This document shows positions 1 through 8,809 of a stretch of 64,000 bases of DNA, piece by piece. The stretch is taken from assembly GCF_035645195.1 (NCBI RefSeq), contig NZ_DASQNA010000030.1, positions 1-64,000 of the forward strand, given 5' to 3'. Positions within the stretch are counted from its first letter, which is position 1. Each line of letters begins with the position of its first letter. The notes below the pieces were generated by a model, which did not search any database, was not told the origin of the DNA, and worked only from the letters and a program-made list of their open reading frames with translations. Source of the stretch: Paenibacillus sp. GTDB taxonomy: Bacteria > Bacillota > Bacilli > Paenibacillales > YIM-B00363. The position numbers were made by a program, and so were the translations under genes.

Positions 1-64
1 AAGGCGAATTGAGGCATATATTCACTTTTATAACCACGACCGGCCTCAGAGAAAGCTAAAAAAA

Positions 65-91
65 CTGACACCTGTAGAGTACAGGTGCCAG
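65..91. repeat. Inverted repeat (hairpin), possible terminator or mobile-element end
   Basis: ACCTGTA and TACAGGT flank a 3-base loop and the stem extends outward to about 12 bp with one mismatch. There is no T-run after it, so it is a poor rho-independent terminator. The sequence just downstream (about 112-145) resembles an insertion-sequence terminal segment, but no transposase is present in the window, so this stays tentative. Confidence 0.35.
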
Positions 92-258
92 TTCTCAGCA
101 TAGGGTCTTATTTAACTGTCCACTAAAATGGGTCTTGACCAGTATTGCGGGGGTGGCGTTTTTTCGACTCCGGCTCGGAAGCGGACCACGCAACTTCACG
201 GGGACCGGGTGCGTTAATGTTGTAGGGATCATGCACGATCGAAAAGGAGGATGCCGCG

Positions 259-678
259 ATGAGGAGATTGTGCCTCGTGGTGGGGGTGGCCGTCCTGGCA
301 TTGTCGTCGTTCGGCTGTTCGCGCTCGGCGGAGTCGGCGCAAGTCATCGTCAGCTCGAGCGTGACGGAATCGCTGCAGACCGCGTCGAATCATGGGCAAG
401 GCAAGAAGCTGTACTACAGCGTGACGCTCAGGAACAATGCGGGGAAACCGCTAGAAGTCGATCGGGCGGAACCGGTGCTTCAAAAGGAAATTTCCGAAAA
501 AGCGAGCGCACCTGCGCCCGCGCAACCGATCGGCGGAACGATCGACAGAGGCCAAGAATGGACGGTCGACGGCGAAATCACTTTCGAATCGGATGCATTC
601 TCCCTGCCGTTAGGCGAATATTTGCAAGGGGTCCGGGTTTACTTTCGGGACGGAACCTCATATTTTGTAGAAACTTGA
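259..678 (+). CDS. Small predicted lipoprotein of unknown function
   Basis: The product has 139 residues. It opens with a basic start and a hydrophobic stretch ending in a lipobox (LSSFGC, Cys at residue 20), so it should be a lipid-anchored protein outside the membrane. The mature part is hydrophilic, with a short Ala-Pro-rich linker around residues 87-94 and a beta-rich pattern, possibly an immunoglobulin-like fold. The ATG is preceded by AAAGGAGG at a good distance, which fixes the start. I do not recognise a family. It lies alone before a promoter that serves the next gene, so it is probably monocistronic. Confidence 0.7.
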   Translation: MRRLCLVVGVAVLALSSFGCSRSAESAQVIVSSSVTESLQTASNHGQGKKLYYSVTLRNNAGKPLEVDRAEPVLQKEISEKASAPAPAQPIGGTIDRGQEWTVDGEITFESDAFSLPLGEYLQGVRVYFRDGTSYFVET

Positions 679-778
679 TCCGAACAGTACCGTACCCGTA
701 ACCGACCGCCGATTGCTGTCGAACGGCACAGTATTTCCCCGGAAATCGACAGGAAGTGCTTTATCGACTCGAAAAACG

Positions 779-807
779 GTTACAAGCGGTCGTGCGTCGT
801 TTACAAT
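779..807 (+). promoter_or_regulatory. Sigma-A type promoter upstream of the YerB-like gene
   Basis: GTTACA and TACAAT are separated by 17 bases, about 60 bases before the TTG start of the next gene. Both hexamers match the vegetative consensus at four or five of six positions. Confidence 0.55.
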
Positions 808-868
808 AAAGGGGCAGGACGTTCCAAGAACTTCCGAGACCGAGACAACAAGCCGAGAGGTGAGCCGA

Positions 869-1933
869 TTGAAAGTCCGTCACGCTGCAACATGGTTGCT
901 CTTATTATCCTTAACGATTCCGCTGGCAGCGGGCTGCGCACAGCAGAAGACCGTCGCGCCTGTTGTGGAAGATCCGGTTCCGACAGACCCGCTGCAAGAG
1001 GAAGCGGAAGTCGAGGAAGAACTTATTGCCCCTTATACATATCCCTTGACCGGGGTGCCGACCGAAGAACTAGTGACCGAGCGGCCGATTGTCGTCATGG
1101 TCGAAAATTCGCCCGCCGCGCGGCCGCAAACCGGACTGCACGAGGCGGATCTCGTGTACGAGGTGCTGGCCGAAGGCGACATTACGCGATTCATCGCCGT
1201 GTACCATAGCGTGAAGTCGGAGGAAATCGGGCCGGTGCGCAGCATCCGCCCGTATTTCGTGCAGCTCGGTTGGGCGCTGGACGGCATTCTCGTCCATGCG
1301 GGCTGGAGCCAAGAAGCGATGAACCTCATGGCGAAGCATAAGCTGAACCATTTGGACCAAGTGTACGGCGATCATGACTACTATTGGCGGGACAAGTCCC
1401 GCAAAGCGCCGCACAACCTATATACCAGCACCGAGTTGGTGCGTAAAGGCGCCGAAGCGCGCAAGTTCCGCGACGAATGGGAGAAGCAGCCGATCCTCAC
1501 GTTCGCGGGCGCAGACGCGGGGGAACCCGCCGGGGATCCGGCGCCGTCCGTCACGATTCCGTATATTGGGGGCTACACGGTCGGGTATACCTATGACGAA
1601 GCTGCGAAAACGTACTTACGCTCCATGAAGGGCGAGCCGCACAACGACAAGAAGACGGGCGAGCGGCTGACGGCGACGAACGTGATGATCGTCGAGGCGA
1701 AGCACCGCATCGTCGACAGCGTCGGACGCCGGGAGGTGGACGTGTTCGGGCCGGGCAAAGGGTTTTTGCTGCAGGGCGGCAAAAAGCGGGACATCGTTTG
1801 GGAGCTGAAAAACGGCGTCATCCGCGCGTACGAGAAGGAGGGAGCCTTGACCGATATCCCGTTGCTGCCGGGGAAAACGTGGATTCAAATCGTGCCTGAC
1901 GCGGGCCGCGTCACGTTCGGAGAAGACGCATGA
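869..1933 (+). CDS. yerB: YerB-like lipoprotein with DUF3048 domains
   Basis: The TTG start is chosen because GAGAGGTGAG lies just before it and the resulting 354-residue protein begins with a classic lipoprotein signal (basic start, LLLLSLTIPLAAGC). Starts further upstream would bury the signal. The mature protein matches the two-part DUF3048 family (YerB of Bacillus): an N-terminal region with the recognisable PVRSIRPYFVQL segment and a C-terminal region containing the conserved D-x-FGPGKG-like stretch. Its biochemical role is unknown in the family; it is a surface lipoprotein. The stop codon overlaps the next gene's start (ATGA), so the two are cotranscribed. Confidence 0.85.
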   Translation: MKVRHAATWLLLLSLTIPLAAGCAQQKTVAPVVEDPVPTDPLQEEAEVEEELIAPYTYPLTGVPTEELVTERPIVVMVENSPAARPQTGLHEADLVYEVLAEGDITRFIAVYHSVKSEEIGPVRSIRPYFVQLGWALDGILVHAGWSQEAMNLMAKHKLNHLDQVYGDHDYYWRDKSRKAPHNLYTSTELVRKGAEARKFRDEWEKQPILTFAGADAGEPAGDPAPSVTIPYIGGYTVGYTYDEAAKTYLRSMKGEPHNDKKTGERLTATNVMIVEAKHRIVDSVGRREVDVFGPGKGFLLQGGKKRDIVWELKNGVIRAYEKEGALTDIPLLPGKTWIQIVPDAGRVTFGEDA

Positions 1934-2943
1934 CGGCAAGCGGAGGACAAGGCATACCGCAGGGGGCGGGCGCGTCGGCGGCGGAGGAACGGGGAAGTGA
2001 CTCTGCATCGAGCCGCAGCCTCTGGTACCCGCACCTAGGATTGCTCCTCGTCTACATTCTTTGGGGCGTCAACACCGCCTCGATGAAGGTCGGCGGCGCG
2101 GCGTGGGACCCGTTCGTGTTCAACGGGCTGCGCTACGCCATCGTCGCTCCGCTGCTGTGGCTGACGGTCGCGCCGAGCTTCCGGAAGAGAGGGATCTCCT
2201 TCCGGATGGAGCGGCGCGATTTCGCGCTCATCCTCGGGCTCGGGGCGCTGTCCGCCGTCGGCATGGAGGCGCTGCTGTCGTACGCGCTGCAATATTCGAA
2301 CGTCGCGAACGGATCGGTGCTCGGGCGGGGCGTCATGCCGATCTTCACCGTCCTGTTCGCGCTCGCGCTGCGCGAGATGCGCATGTCGCCGCGCATCTGG
2401 ATCGGGCTGCCGCTCGCCTTCGCCGGCGCCGTCGTCATCGTCGCGGGGGGCGGGGGGCTCCATTTCGGCGCGGAGACGGTCCGCGGGGACGCGCTGCTGC
2501 TGCTGCGCAGCGTGTTCGGCGCGATCTATCTGATCGGCATGAGCCGCCTGACGTCTCGCTATCCGCTCATGCTGCTGGTCGCCTGGGAGATGACGGCCGG
2601 CGCGGCCGCGCTGCTGCCGTACGCGCTGTGGAAGGCGGACGCCGCGCTGATCGCTTCGATCCCGCCGATGGGATGGGCGAGCCTCGCGTACACCGCGCTG
2701 CTCGCGACGCTCGTCGGCTTCACGCTGCACAATTGGAGCCTCGCCCGGATCGGCGCGTTTCGCGCTTCGTTCTACGGATACACGATGCCCATCACCGCCG
2801 CCGCGAGCGGGTACTTGCTGCTCGGCGAAACGATCACGCCGTATCAAATCGTCGGCGGCGCCGCGGTGCTCGCAGCGATGTATTTGGTGCAGTCGCGGGG
2901 CGCGAAAGCGAATCCGCAGCCGAAGGCGCAGGAATCGTCGTGA
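1930..2943 (+). CDS. EamA/DMT-superfamily membrane transporter
   Basis: The 337-residue product has about ten hydrophobic segments arranged as two EamA repeats of five helices each, roughly residues 36-175 and 185-323. The inner-facing loops are rich in Arg and Lys. The family exports metabolites and drugs by an antiport-like mechanism; the substrate cannot be read from sequence. A soluble N-terminal tail of about 30 residues, rich in Gly, Ala and Ser, precedes the first helix. The start overlaps the YerB-like stop by four bases, so translation is coupled. The gene is very GC-rich, as is typical for the native chromosome here. A strong hairpin terminator follows. Confidence 0.85.
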   Translation: MTASGGQGIPQGAGASAAEERGSDSASSRSLWYPHLGLLLVYILWGVNTASMKVGGAAWDPFVFNGLRYAIVAPLLWLTVAPSFRKRGISFRMERRDFALILGLGALSAVGMEALLSYALQYSNVANGSVLGRGVMPIFTVLFALALREMRMSPRIWIGLPLAFAGAVVIVAGGGGLHFGAETVRGDALLLLRSVFGAIYLIGMSRLTSRYPLMLLVAWEMTAGAAALLPYALWKADAALIASIPPMGWASLAYTALLATLVGFTLHNWSLARIGAFRASFYGYTMPITAAASGYLLLGETITPYQIVGGAAVLAAMYLVQSRGAKANPQPKAQESS

Positions 2944-3005
2944 AGCGCGTCGGACGGCCGCACCCGCAGCAGCCGAAACCGAAAACGAAAACGGAAAACG
3001 ACCCC

Positions 3006-3031
3006 CATCCCAAGCTCTCGGGCTTGGGATG
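3006..3031 (+). terminator. Rho-independent terminator after the EamA gene
   Basis: A perfect 10-bp stem (CATCCCAAGC with GCTTGGGATG) encloses a 6-base loop and is followed by a T-rich tract. It ends the yerB-eamA transcript. Confidence 0.8.
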
Positions 3032-3066
3032 TATCTTTTCTCGCACCGGATGACAGTAACCCCCGC

Positions 3067-3096
3067 TTGGCAAAGTCGATGGGCGGGGAGTAAAAT
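3067..3096 (+). promoter_or_regulatory. Probable promoter of the first two-component system
   Basis: TTGGCA and TAAAAT are separated by 18 bases, ending about 30 bases before the sensor kinase start. Confidence 0.5.
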
Positions 3097-3127
3097 GTCG
3101 AATATCAAGGAATGAGGCGGTGGTCGG

Positions 3128-4864
3128 ATGAAACTGAGGCAAAGCTTGTTGACGAAAATGCTGCTCGGTCTGGCGGCGGCGGCGATCCTTCCGTTCGTCG
3201 TGACCAACATTTATGCGTATCAGAGTACGACACGCGCGGTGGAGCATCAAATCATCGACCTGAACCAGGACTCTATGGAGCTTGGACTCGAACACATTAT
3301 TCGATATATCCAAGATTTGAATCAGCTCTCGGTATCCTCGTATTTCGACGAGGCGCGGCTGAAAAAGATGCGGAATCCCGAGGACCCGGATACCGTGCGG
3401 CAGATCAATGACTACATCTCGGATGTGTATTACAGCAAACCGGAGTTGTCCGCGGTCACTTATGTAAGCGCTTTTAACGGACGGAAGTATACAAAATACC
3501 GCACGAGCTCGGTCGGTCAGTTGGTGGATTGGCCGGCGCCGCCGATCCCGAAGGAGAGCCGGGATTGGAGCTCGGATCGCAGGTTCGAGGTGATCAACTT
3601 CAACGGCAAGCGCGTATTGGCGATTCACACCCTCATTACCGATCTGCCGAAACCGTCGGTGCTCGGGCTCGTATCGCTGTACGCCGATCTCGACGAAATC
3701 GATAAAATCGTTCGTCCCTTGTCGGACGCGGGCGCGGGGGAGGCCGCTTTTCTCCTGGTGCACGAGGATTTGCAGCTGCTGTACGGAACCGATGCATCGA
3801 TGGAGCCGGCGCTGCCCGGCGATGAGCTGGAATGGCCCGATACCGGCATCGTCAGAGGAGCGAGGGAGGGCCGGGACGGCGTCTTTATTTACGTCCAGGG
3901 GCGCTACTTGAACCTGCCGCTGACGTTGACGAAGTTCGTACCACGCGCCGTCATCAGCGAATCGGCCAACCAGACGCTCGGGAGATCGATCGGCTTGCAA
4001 AGCGCTTCGCTCGCGATCGTCATCGCGATCGCTTCCGCGATGTGGATCCGCATGATCGCTCCGCTCCGAAGGCTGGTGCGCAATTTCGCCAAGGTAGAAA
4101 CCGGCAATTTCCAGCTCTCGAAGCAAACGAGCCGCGTCGACGAAATCGGGATGCTCGAGAACCGGTTTCAAATCATGGTGCAGCGCCTCGAGGAGTACAT
4201 TAATAGGGAGTATCGAAACCGACTGGAATTGTCGACGGCTCGACTGAAGATGCTGCAGGCCCAAATCAACCCTCATTTCTTATATAATGCGCTGCAGACG
4301 ATCAATACGATGGCGCTGCGGAGACAAGCTTACGACATCAGCGACAAAATCGCCGAATTGGGCGCCATTATGCGGTACAGCATCGATAGCAGTACGGACA
4401 CCGTGCCGCTGCGGAAGGAAATCGAGCATATTGAGTCCTACTTGTCCCTGCAGGCCGGCCGGTTCAAAAACAAACTGTCGTACACCGTATCTTGCCCGGA
4501 CGAAGCGCTGGAACTGTGCGTACCGAAAATGATCCTGCAGCCGCTCGTGGAGAACAGTATCATTCATGGGATCGAGAAAGGAAAAGGTTCGGCTGCGCTG
4601 CATATCGGCATCGACCTCGAGGATGGTCTGCGCATTCGCGTCATGGACTCCGGAAAAGGGATGGACGAGGCCGCGATCGAACGGATTCGGCGCGAATACA
4701 TCGACCCCCCGCCCTGCGATCCCGAGAAAGGCGGCATCGGCCTGTCGAACGTGCTGCAGCGACTCAAGCTGCGCTACGGAGCCGAATTTACGTGGAGCAT
4801 CAGCAGCAAGCCTTACGAAGCGACCATCGTGACGCTTCTGATTCCCAATGAAAAGGTTGGTTGA
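3128..4864 (+). CDS. YesM-type sensor histidine kinase
   Basis: The 578-residue protein has a first membrane helix (about residues 12-32), a large extracellular sensing region (33-290), a second helix (about 291-313), a HAMP domain (about 310-365), a His_kinase domain with the QAQINPHFLYN motif (phospho-acceptor His near 383) and an ATPase domain (about 465-575, with LQPLVENSIIHG and DSGKGM motifs). This is the YesM/LytS architecture that controls sugar importers in Paenibacillus and Bacillus. The response regulator gene starts six bases after the stop, and an ABC importer follows, so the kinase probably senses an extracellular sugar or a sugar-loaded binding protein. The substrate is not known. 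Confidence 0.9.
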   Translation: MKLRQSLLTKMLLGLAAAAILPFVVTNIYAYQSTTRAVEHQIIDLNQDSMELGLEHIIRYIQDLNQLSVSSYFDEARLKKMRNPEDPDTVRQINDYISDVYYSKPELSAVTYVSAFNGRKYTKYRTSSVGQLVDWPAPPIPKESRDWSSDRRFEVINFNGKRVLAIHTLITDLPKPSVLGLVSLYADLDEIDKIVRPLSDAGAGEAAFLLVHEDLQLLYGTDASMEPALPGDELEWPDTGIVRGAREGRDGVFIYVQGRYLNLPLTLTKFVPRAVISESANQTLGRSIGLQSASLAIVIAIASAMWIRMIAPLRRLVRNFAKVETGNFQLSKQTSRVDEIGMLENRFQIMVQRLEEYINREYRNRLELSTARLKMLQAQINPHFLYNALQTINTMALRRQAYDISDKIAELGAIMRYSIDSSTDTVPLRKEIEHIESYLSLQAGRFKNKLSYTVSCPDEALELCVPKMILQPLVENSIIHGIEKGKGSAALHIGIDLEDGLRIRVMDSGKGMDEAAIERIRREYIDPPPCDPEKGGIGLSNVLQRLKLRYGAEFTWSISSKPYEATIVTLLIPNEKVG

Positions 4865-4870
4865 TCAATC

Positions 4871-6430
4871 ATGATCGTACTCATTGTCGACGACGAAGAG
4901 CATGTCAGAGAAGGCATCGACCTGGCGGTCGATTGGGAGAGGCTGGGCGTGACGGAACGATTGCAAGCGGAAGACGGATTCGCGGCGCTGGCGCTCGTCC
5001 GCGACCGGCGACCGGCGGCGATGCTGTGCGATATGAGGATGCCCGGGATGGACGGCATCGAGCTTCTCGAGCAGGTCCGCAGGGAGAACCAGGAAATCCA
5101 GATCGTGGTGCTGAGCGGGCATGACGATTTCCATTACACGAGAGCCGCCATCAGGGCGGGCGGGGTGGATTATTTGCTGAAGCCCTTCGCCAAGAGAGAA
5201 TTGGAGCAGTGCCTCGAGAGAGCGTTGAACGAATGGAAAAAGAAGGTCCATCGACTGATCGAACAGCGGGAAGCCGGGTTTATGGCCCGCAAGGCGGACG
5301 CTTACTTGGACGAACAAAAGATGGCCGCTTATTTCCGAGGTGAAGCGCCGGATGCGGGCATTCGCGAGCTGCTGCGGAAAGTCGGGCTGCCGGAGCGATC
5401 GATCCGCGCCGCCTTAATTCTGCCGAGGAATCGCGCCGAATTGGTGCGCCGCCGGTTCCAAGGGGACGCCGACTTGTTTCTGTTCGCGGTCAATAACATC
5501 ATGCATGATACGTTGCGGTCTCACGGCGCACACTACTTGTGCCGCTTGGACGATTACCAGTGGCTGCTGTTAACGGCGATGCGGGAAGGCTCAGGCGCCG
5601 AAACGCAGCACCGGCAGCTGCTGGAGAGTACGGAACGGGCGTGGAGCCGAACGATCGGCTTGAACGTGCTCGTCGGCATCGCCGGCAAAGAGGCTGATGC
5701 GGAGCAGCTTCTCTCCGCTTTGGGGGAAGCGCGGTCCGCGCTGCTGCGATGCAATGTGCTGGGAGAGGCGAAACGTGCCGCCGATGCGGGGGATTTGCCC
5801 CATTTGACGGACAAGCAGTTTCTGCTGGAGCAGGCGCTCGAGACCGGCAGCAAAACGCTCGCGGCGGAAGCCGTGCAGGCCGTGGCGGAGCGGCTGCGCC
5901 GCCGGGGGACGCTTCGGCTGAAGGATCTTCAGGCGCTGACGGTGGAGGCGAATCATATGCTGCAGCAGGCGAGCCGCAGCCAACCGGACGAAGATTACGC
6001 CGACGTGCTGCTGCCGCTGTGGATCAGCGATGTGACCGAGTGGGAGAGGCTGCTGATCCAAAGCTGGGAGGTGTTGATCGACTTCAGTTCGGGCGACGCG
6101 CTCGGCAGCGGGGGCGTCCAGGCGATCCGGGAGCATATCGACCGGCATTTCGCGGAGGATGTTTCGCTGTCGTCGCTCTCGAAGCAATTTAATTTCAGCC
6201 CGCAGTATATCGCGAAGAAGTTCAAGGAAATGTACCAAACGACGGTGACGGCATACATTACGAGCCTGCGCATCGAGCACGCGAAGGCGCTGCTGCGCCA
6301 GACCGAGATGACGGTGGCCGAAATCGCGGAGCGGGTCGGGTACGCCGACGAAAACTATTTCGGCAAAGTGTTCAAGAAGCAAATGAACGTCTCCCCGCTG
6401 CAATATCGAAAGCGCTTAACAGATTCATAA
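4871..6430 (+). CDS. YesN-type response regulator with AraC DNA-binding domain
   Basis: The 519-residue protein starts with a receiver domain (residues 1-120: acidic pair at 7-8, phospho-acceptor Asp54 in CDMRMPGMDG, Lys in YLLKPF). A long linker domain of unknown fold follows. The C-terminal AraC-type double helix-turn-helix covers about residues 415-517 and contains the typical IAERVGYADENYFGKVFK segment. It is the partner of the kinase just upstream and should activate the binding-protein and permease genes downstream. That gene's promoter has a recognisable -10 but a weak -35, as expected for an activator-dependent promoter. Confidence 0.9.
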   Translation: MIVLIVDDEEHVREGIDLAVDWERLGVTERLQAEDGFAALALVRDRRPAAMLCDMRMPGMDGIELLEQVRRENQEIQIVVLSGHDDFHYTRAAIRAGGVDYLLKPFAKRELEQCLERALNEWKKKVHRLIEQREAGFMARKADAYLDEQKMAAYFRGEAPDAGIRELLRKVGLPERSIRAALILPRNRAELVRRRFQGDADLFLFAVNNIMHDTLRSHGAHYLCRLDDYQWLLLTAMREGSGAETQHRQLLESTERAWSRTIGLNVLVGIAGKEADAEQLLSALGEARSALLRCNVLGEAKRAADAGDLPHLTDKQFLLEQALETGSKTLAAEAVQAVAERLRRRGTLRLKDLQALTVEANHMLQQASRSQPDEDYADVLLPLWISDVTEWERLLIQSWEVLIDFSSGDALGSGGVQAIREHIDRHFAEDVSLSSLSKQFNFSPQYIAKKFKEMYQTTVTAYITSLRIEHAKALLRQTEMTVAEIAERVGYADENYFGKVFKKQMNVSPLQYRKRLTDS

Positions 6431-6480
6431 AATCCTTATTTGAGCGAAAATGTTCCCTGCCTTCTTCGCCGTGCCGCGCG

Positions 6481-6486
6481 TACAAT
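6481..6486 (+). promoter_or_regulatory. Candidate -10 box of the importer operon
   Basis: TACAAT lies 39 bases before the binding-protein ATG. No good -35 is found at 16-18 bases upstream, consistent with activation by the adjacent AraC-type regulator. Confidence 0.35.
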
Positions 6487-6525
6487 GAAGCCATGAAAGA
6501 CTTCGCGACTAGGGGGAAATAAACA

Positions 6526-7839
6526 ATGAGGAAATGGCTATCTTCGGTAGGCGCGATCGCGCTGATGACAACGACGCTGCTCGGATGCGCCGGCGGCACG
6601 GAGCCGCAGCAGCAGACGGGCAGCACCGGCGGCGAGCAGCCTGCCGCCAAGCAGGAGACGAGCGGCTCGAGCGACTCGGGCGAGAAGGTCACGCTGAAGC
6701 TGCTGCAGTTCAAGGTCGAAATTACCGATAAGGTCAAGGCGATGGCCGCCGATTACATGAAAGAAAACCCGAACGTCGTCGTCGACGCCGAAGTGACGCG
6801 CGATTACGAAACGATTTTGAAGACGCGCTTCGCCTCCGGCGACGAGCCCGACATTTTCATGACGAAAGCGTATACGGATATCACGGATTGGTCGGATCGA
6901 CTTGCCGATTTGTCCAATGAGCCTTGGATGGAGAAAGTATCGCCTTCCGCGGTTCCGGGGATGACGGTCGACGGCAAGAAGCTCGGCTTCCCGGTCGCAT
7001 TCGAGGGCTACGGCTTCATTTACAACAAGGATCTGTTCGCGAAGGCGGGCATCGAATCGGTGCCGACGACGTTGACGGAATTGAAGGAAGTGAACGAGAA
7101 GCTGAAGGCGGCGGGCATCGCTTCCTATGCCGAAGGCTACAAAGAATGGTGGGTTCTCGGCCAGCACTTGTATAACCTTCCGTTCGCGTACGAGCAAGAT
7201 CCGACGGCGTCGATCGATAAGATCAACAAGGGCGAAATGAAGGTCGCCGACATCGCCAACATGAACGGCTTCTTCGATGTGCTGGACATGACGGTACAGT
7301 ACGGCAAAGGCGCGGAATCGGTCGGCGTCAGCTACGACGATCAAGTGTCCAGCTTCGCTTCCGGCAAGACGGCCATGATGCAGCAAGGCGTATGGACGAT
7401 CGATTCGATCCTGAAAATTAACCCGGACATCAACATGGGCATGTTCGCCATTCCGCTCAACGACAACGCCGAAGAGACGCGCCTTCCGGTCGGCGTGCCA
7501 GGCTACTATGTCGTGAACGGCAACAGCAAGAACGCGGAGGAAGCGAAGAAGTTCCTGAACTGGATGCATCAGAACGGCCAGAAGTATCTCGTCGATTCGT
7601 TCATGCTCATCCCGGCCTTCACGGATTTGCAGACGACGGAGAATCTCGGACCGTTGGCCGCGGACCTCAGCAAATATGTCGCCGAAGACAAGACGATTCC
7701 TTGGGCGCATACGCTGTGGCCGACGGGAGCGAACCAAGAGTTCGCGAAGCCGCTGCAGGCCTACGTCGCCGGACAGCTGGATCGCGAAGGAGCGCTTGCG
7801 GAAGTGCAGAACATTTGGGAAACGAGACTGAGCCAATAA
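6526..7839 (+). CDS. ABC sugar-binding lipoprotein (family 1 solute-binding protein)
   Basis: The 437-residue protein has a lipoprotein signal ending at LLGCAGG. A low-complexity Gly/Gln/Ser/Glu linker of about 30 residues follows, then a periplasmic-binding-protein fold (about residues 60-435). Segments such as GFPVAFEGYGFIYNKDLF are typical of MalE/UgpB-type sugar binders. It is anchored outside the membrane and delivers substrate to the two permeases that follow. AGGGGGAAA precedes the ATG. A stable hairpin lies between this gene and the first permease gene. No ATPase gene is present, so a shared MsmX-type ATPase elsewhere is likely. Confidence 0.9.
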   Translation: MRKWLSSVGAIALMTTTLLGCAGGTEPQQQTGSTGGEQPAAKQETSGSSDSGEKVTLKLLQFKVEITDKVKAMAADYMKENPNVVVDAEVTRDYETILKTRFASGDEPDIFMTKAYTDITDWSDRLADLSNEPWMEKVSPSAVPGMTVDGKKLGFPVAFEGYGFIYNKDLFAKAGIESVPTTLTELKEVNEKLKAAGIASYAEGYKEWWVLGQHLYNLPFAYEQDPTASIDKINKGEMKVADIANMNGFFDVLDMTVQYGKGAESVGVSYDDQVSSFASGKTAMMQQGVWTIDSILKINPDINMGMFAIPLNDNAEETRLPVGVPGYYVVNGNSKNAEEAKKFLNWMHQNGQKYLVDSFMLIPAFTDLQTTENLGPLAADLSKYVAEDKTIPWAHTLWPTGANQEFAKPLQAYVAGQLDREGALAEVQNIWETRLSQ

Positions 7840-7858
7840 CCGTTTCTCTTCGTCGCCC

Positions 7859-7892
7859 GCGATGCATGGTCCCGACAGGGTCCATGCATCGC
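7859..7892 (+). terminator. Intergenic hairpin between binding protein and permease
   Basis: An 11-bp perfect stem (GCGATGCATGG with CCATGCATCGC) encloses a 12-base loop. No T-run follows. Such hairpins commonly stabilise or partly terminate the message after the binding-protein gene so that this protein is made in excess. Confidence 0.65.
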
Positions 7893-7933
7893 GCATTTAC
7901 CGCCAAGAACGGTGTGCAGAAAGGAGATGCGGC

Positions 7934-8809
7934 ATGAACACGCGAACGCGCAGAATTTTGACTTACGGGGTATTCGTCGCCCCGGCGCTGTTCTTTTTCA
8001 TATTAATCATTCTGGTTCCTTTCTTGCGGGCGATCTTGTTTTCCTTCCAAGATTGGAACGGGATCAGCAGCAACATCGCATGGGCGGGGCTGGACAATTA
8101 CGAGAAAATCATGAAGGATAAGGGCTTCTATAAGTCCTTCATGTTCACGGTCAAGTACGTGCTGGCCACGACGCTGCTGTTGAATGTATTCGCTTTCGTT
8201 CTCGCATTGATCCTGAACCTGCCTTTGAAGCTTAAGAACGGCCTGCGTACGGCCTTCTTCCTGCCGTACGTCATCGGTTCGATCATTATCGGCTTTATTT
8301 GGCAATTTATCATTTCCCAGCTGTTCGTCGATATCGGGGAAGCGACGCAGTGGACGCTGTTCATGAAAAACTGGCTGAGCCTGCCCGACTACTCGTTCTG
8401 GTCGCTGGTTCTCGTCACGGTGTGGCATTCCGTCGGATATTTCATGATCATCTATTTGGCCGCGCTGCAGGGCGTGCCGAACGATCTGCTCGAAGCGGCG
8501 GAGATCGACGGGGCCGGCCGATGGAAGCGGCTGTATCACGTCGTGCTTCCGCTCATCCGTCCCGCGATTACGATCAATCTGTTCCTCGCCATTTCGAACG
8601 GCTTCAAAGCGTTCGACCTGAACTTCTCGCTGACGAAGGGCGGGCCGTTCGGCACGACCGAATCGATCGCGCTGCATATTTATTTGGACGCGTTCACGAA
8701 AAACCTGTTCACGTACGCATCGGCGAAGGCCGTCATTTTCTTCCTCATTCTGGCCGGCATTACGCTCGTGCAAGTGGCAACGATGAAACGCAAGGAGGTG
8801 GAGATGTGA
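7934..8809 (+). CDS. ABC sugar permease, MalF/UgpA-like
   Basis: The start at the ATG after AAGGAGATG gives 291 residues; an earlier in-frame ATG lies inside the intergenic hairpin and has no ribosome binding site. Six membrane helices are visible, the first at about residues 13-35. The cytoplasmic EAA loop (EAAEIDGAGRWKRLYHVVLP) that docks the ATPase is near residue 190. It forms a heterodimer with the next gene's product, whose GTG start overlaps this stop by four bases. Confidence 0.9.
   Translation: MNTRTRRILTYGVFVAPALFFFILIILVPFLRAILFSFQDWNGISSNIAWAGLDNYEKIMKDKGFYKSFMFTVKYVLATTLLLNVFAFVLALILNLPLKLKNGLRTAFFLPYVIGSIIIGFIWQFIISQLFVDIGEATQWTLFMKNWLSLPDYSFWSLVLVTVWHSVGYFMIIYLAALQGVPNDLLEAAEIDGAGRWKRLYHVVLPLIRPAITINLFLAISNGFKAFDLNFSLTKGGPFGTTESIALHIYLDAFTKNLFTYASAKAVIFFLILAGITLVQVATMKRKEVEM

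Noticed and set aside
2834-4276. Long open frame of 480 codons on the minus strand opposite the sensor kinase
   Set aside because: It runs antisense to a gene with clear kinase motifs, has an Arg/His/Gln-rich composition typical of GC-rich shadow frames, and lacks a ribosome binding site.
6538-7896. Open frame of 452 codons on the minus strand opposite the first binding-protein gene
   Set aside because: Antisense to a clear lipoprotein gene with a good ribosome binding site; no family features.
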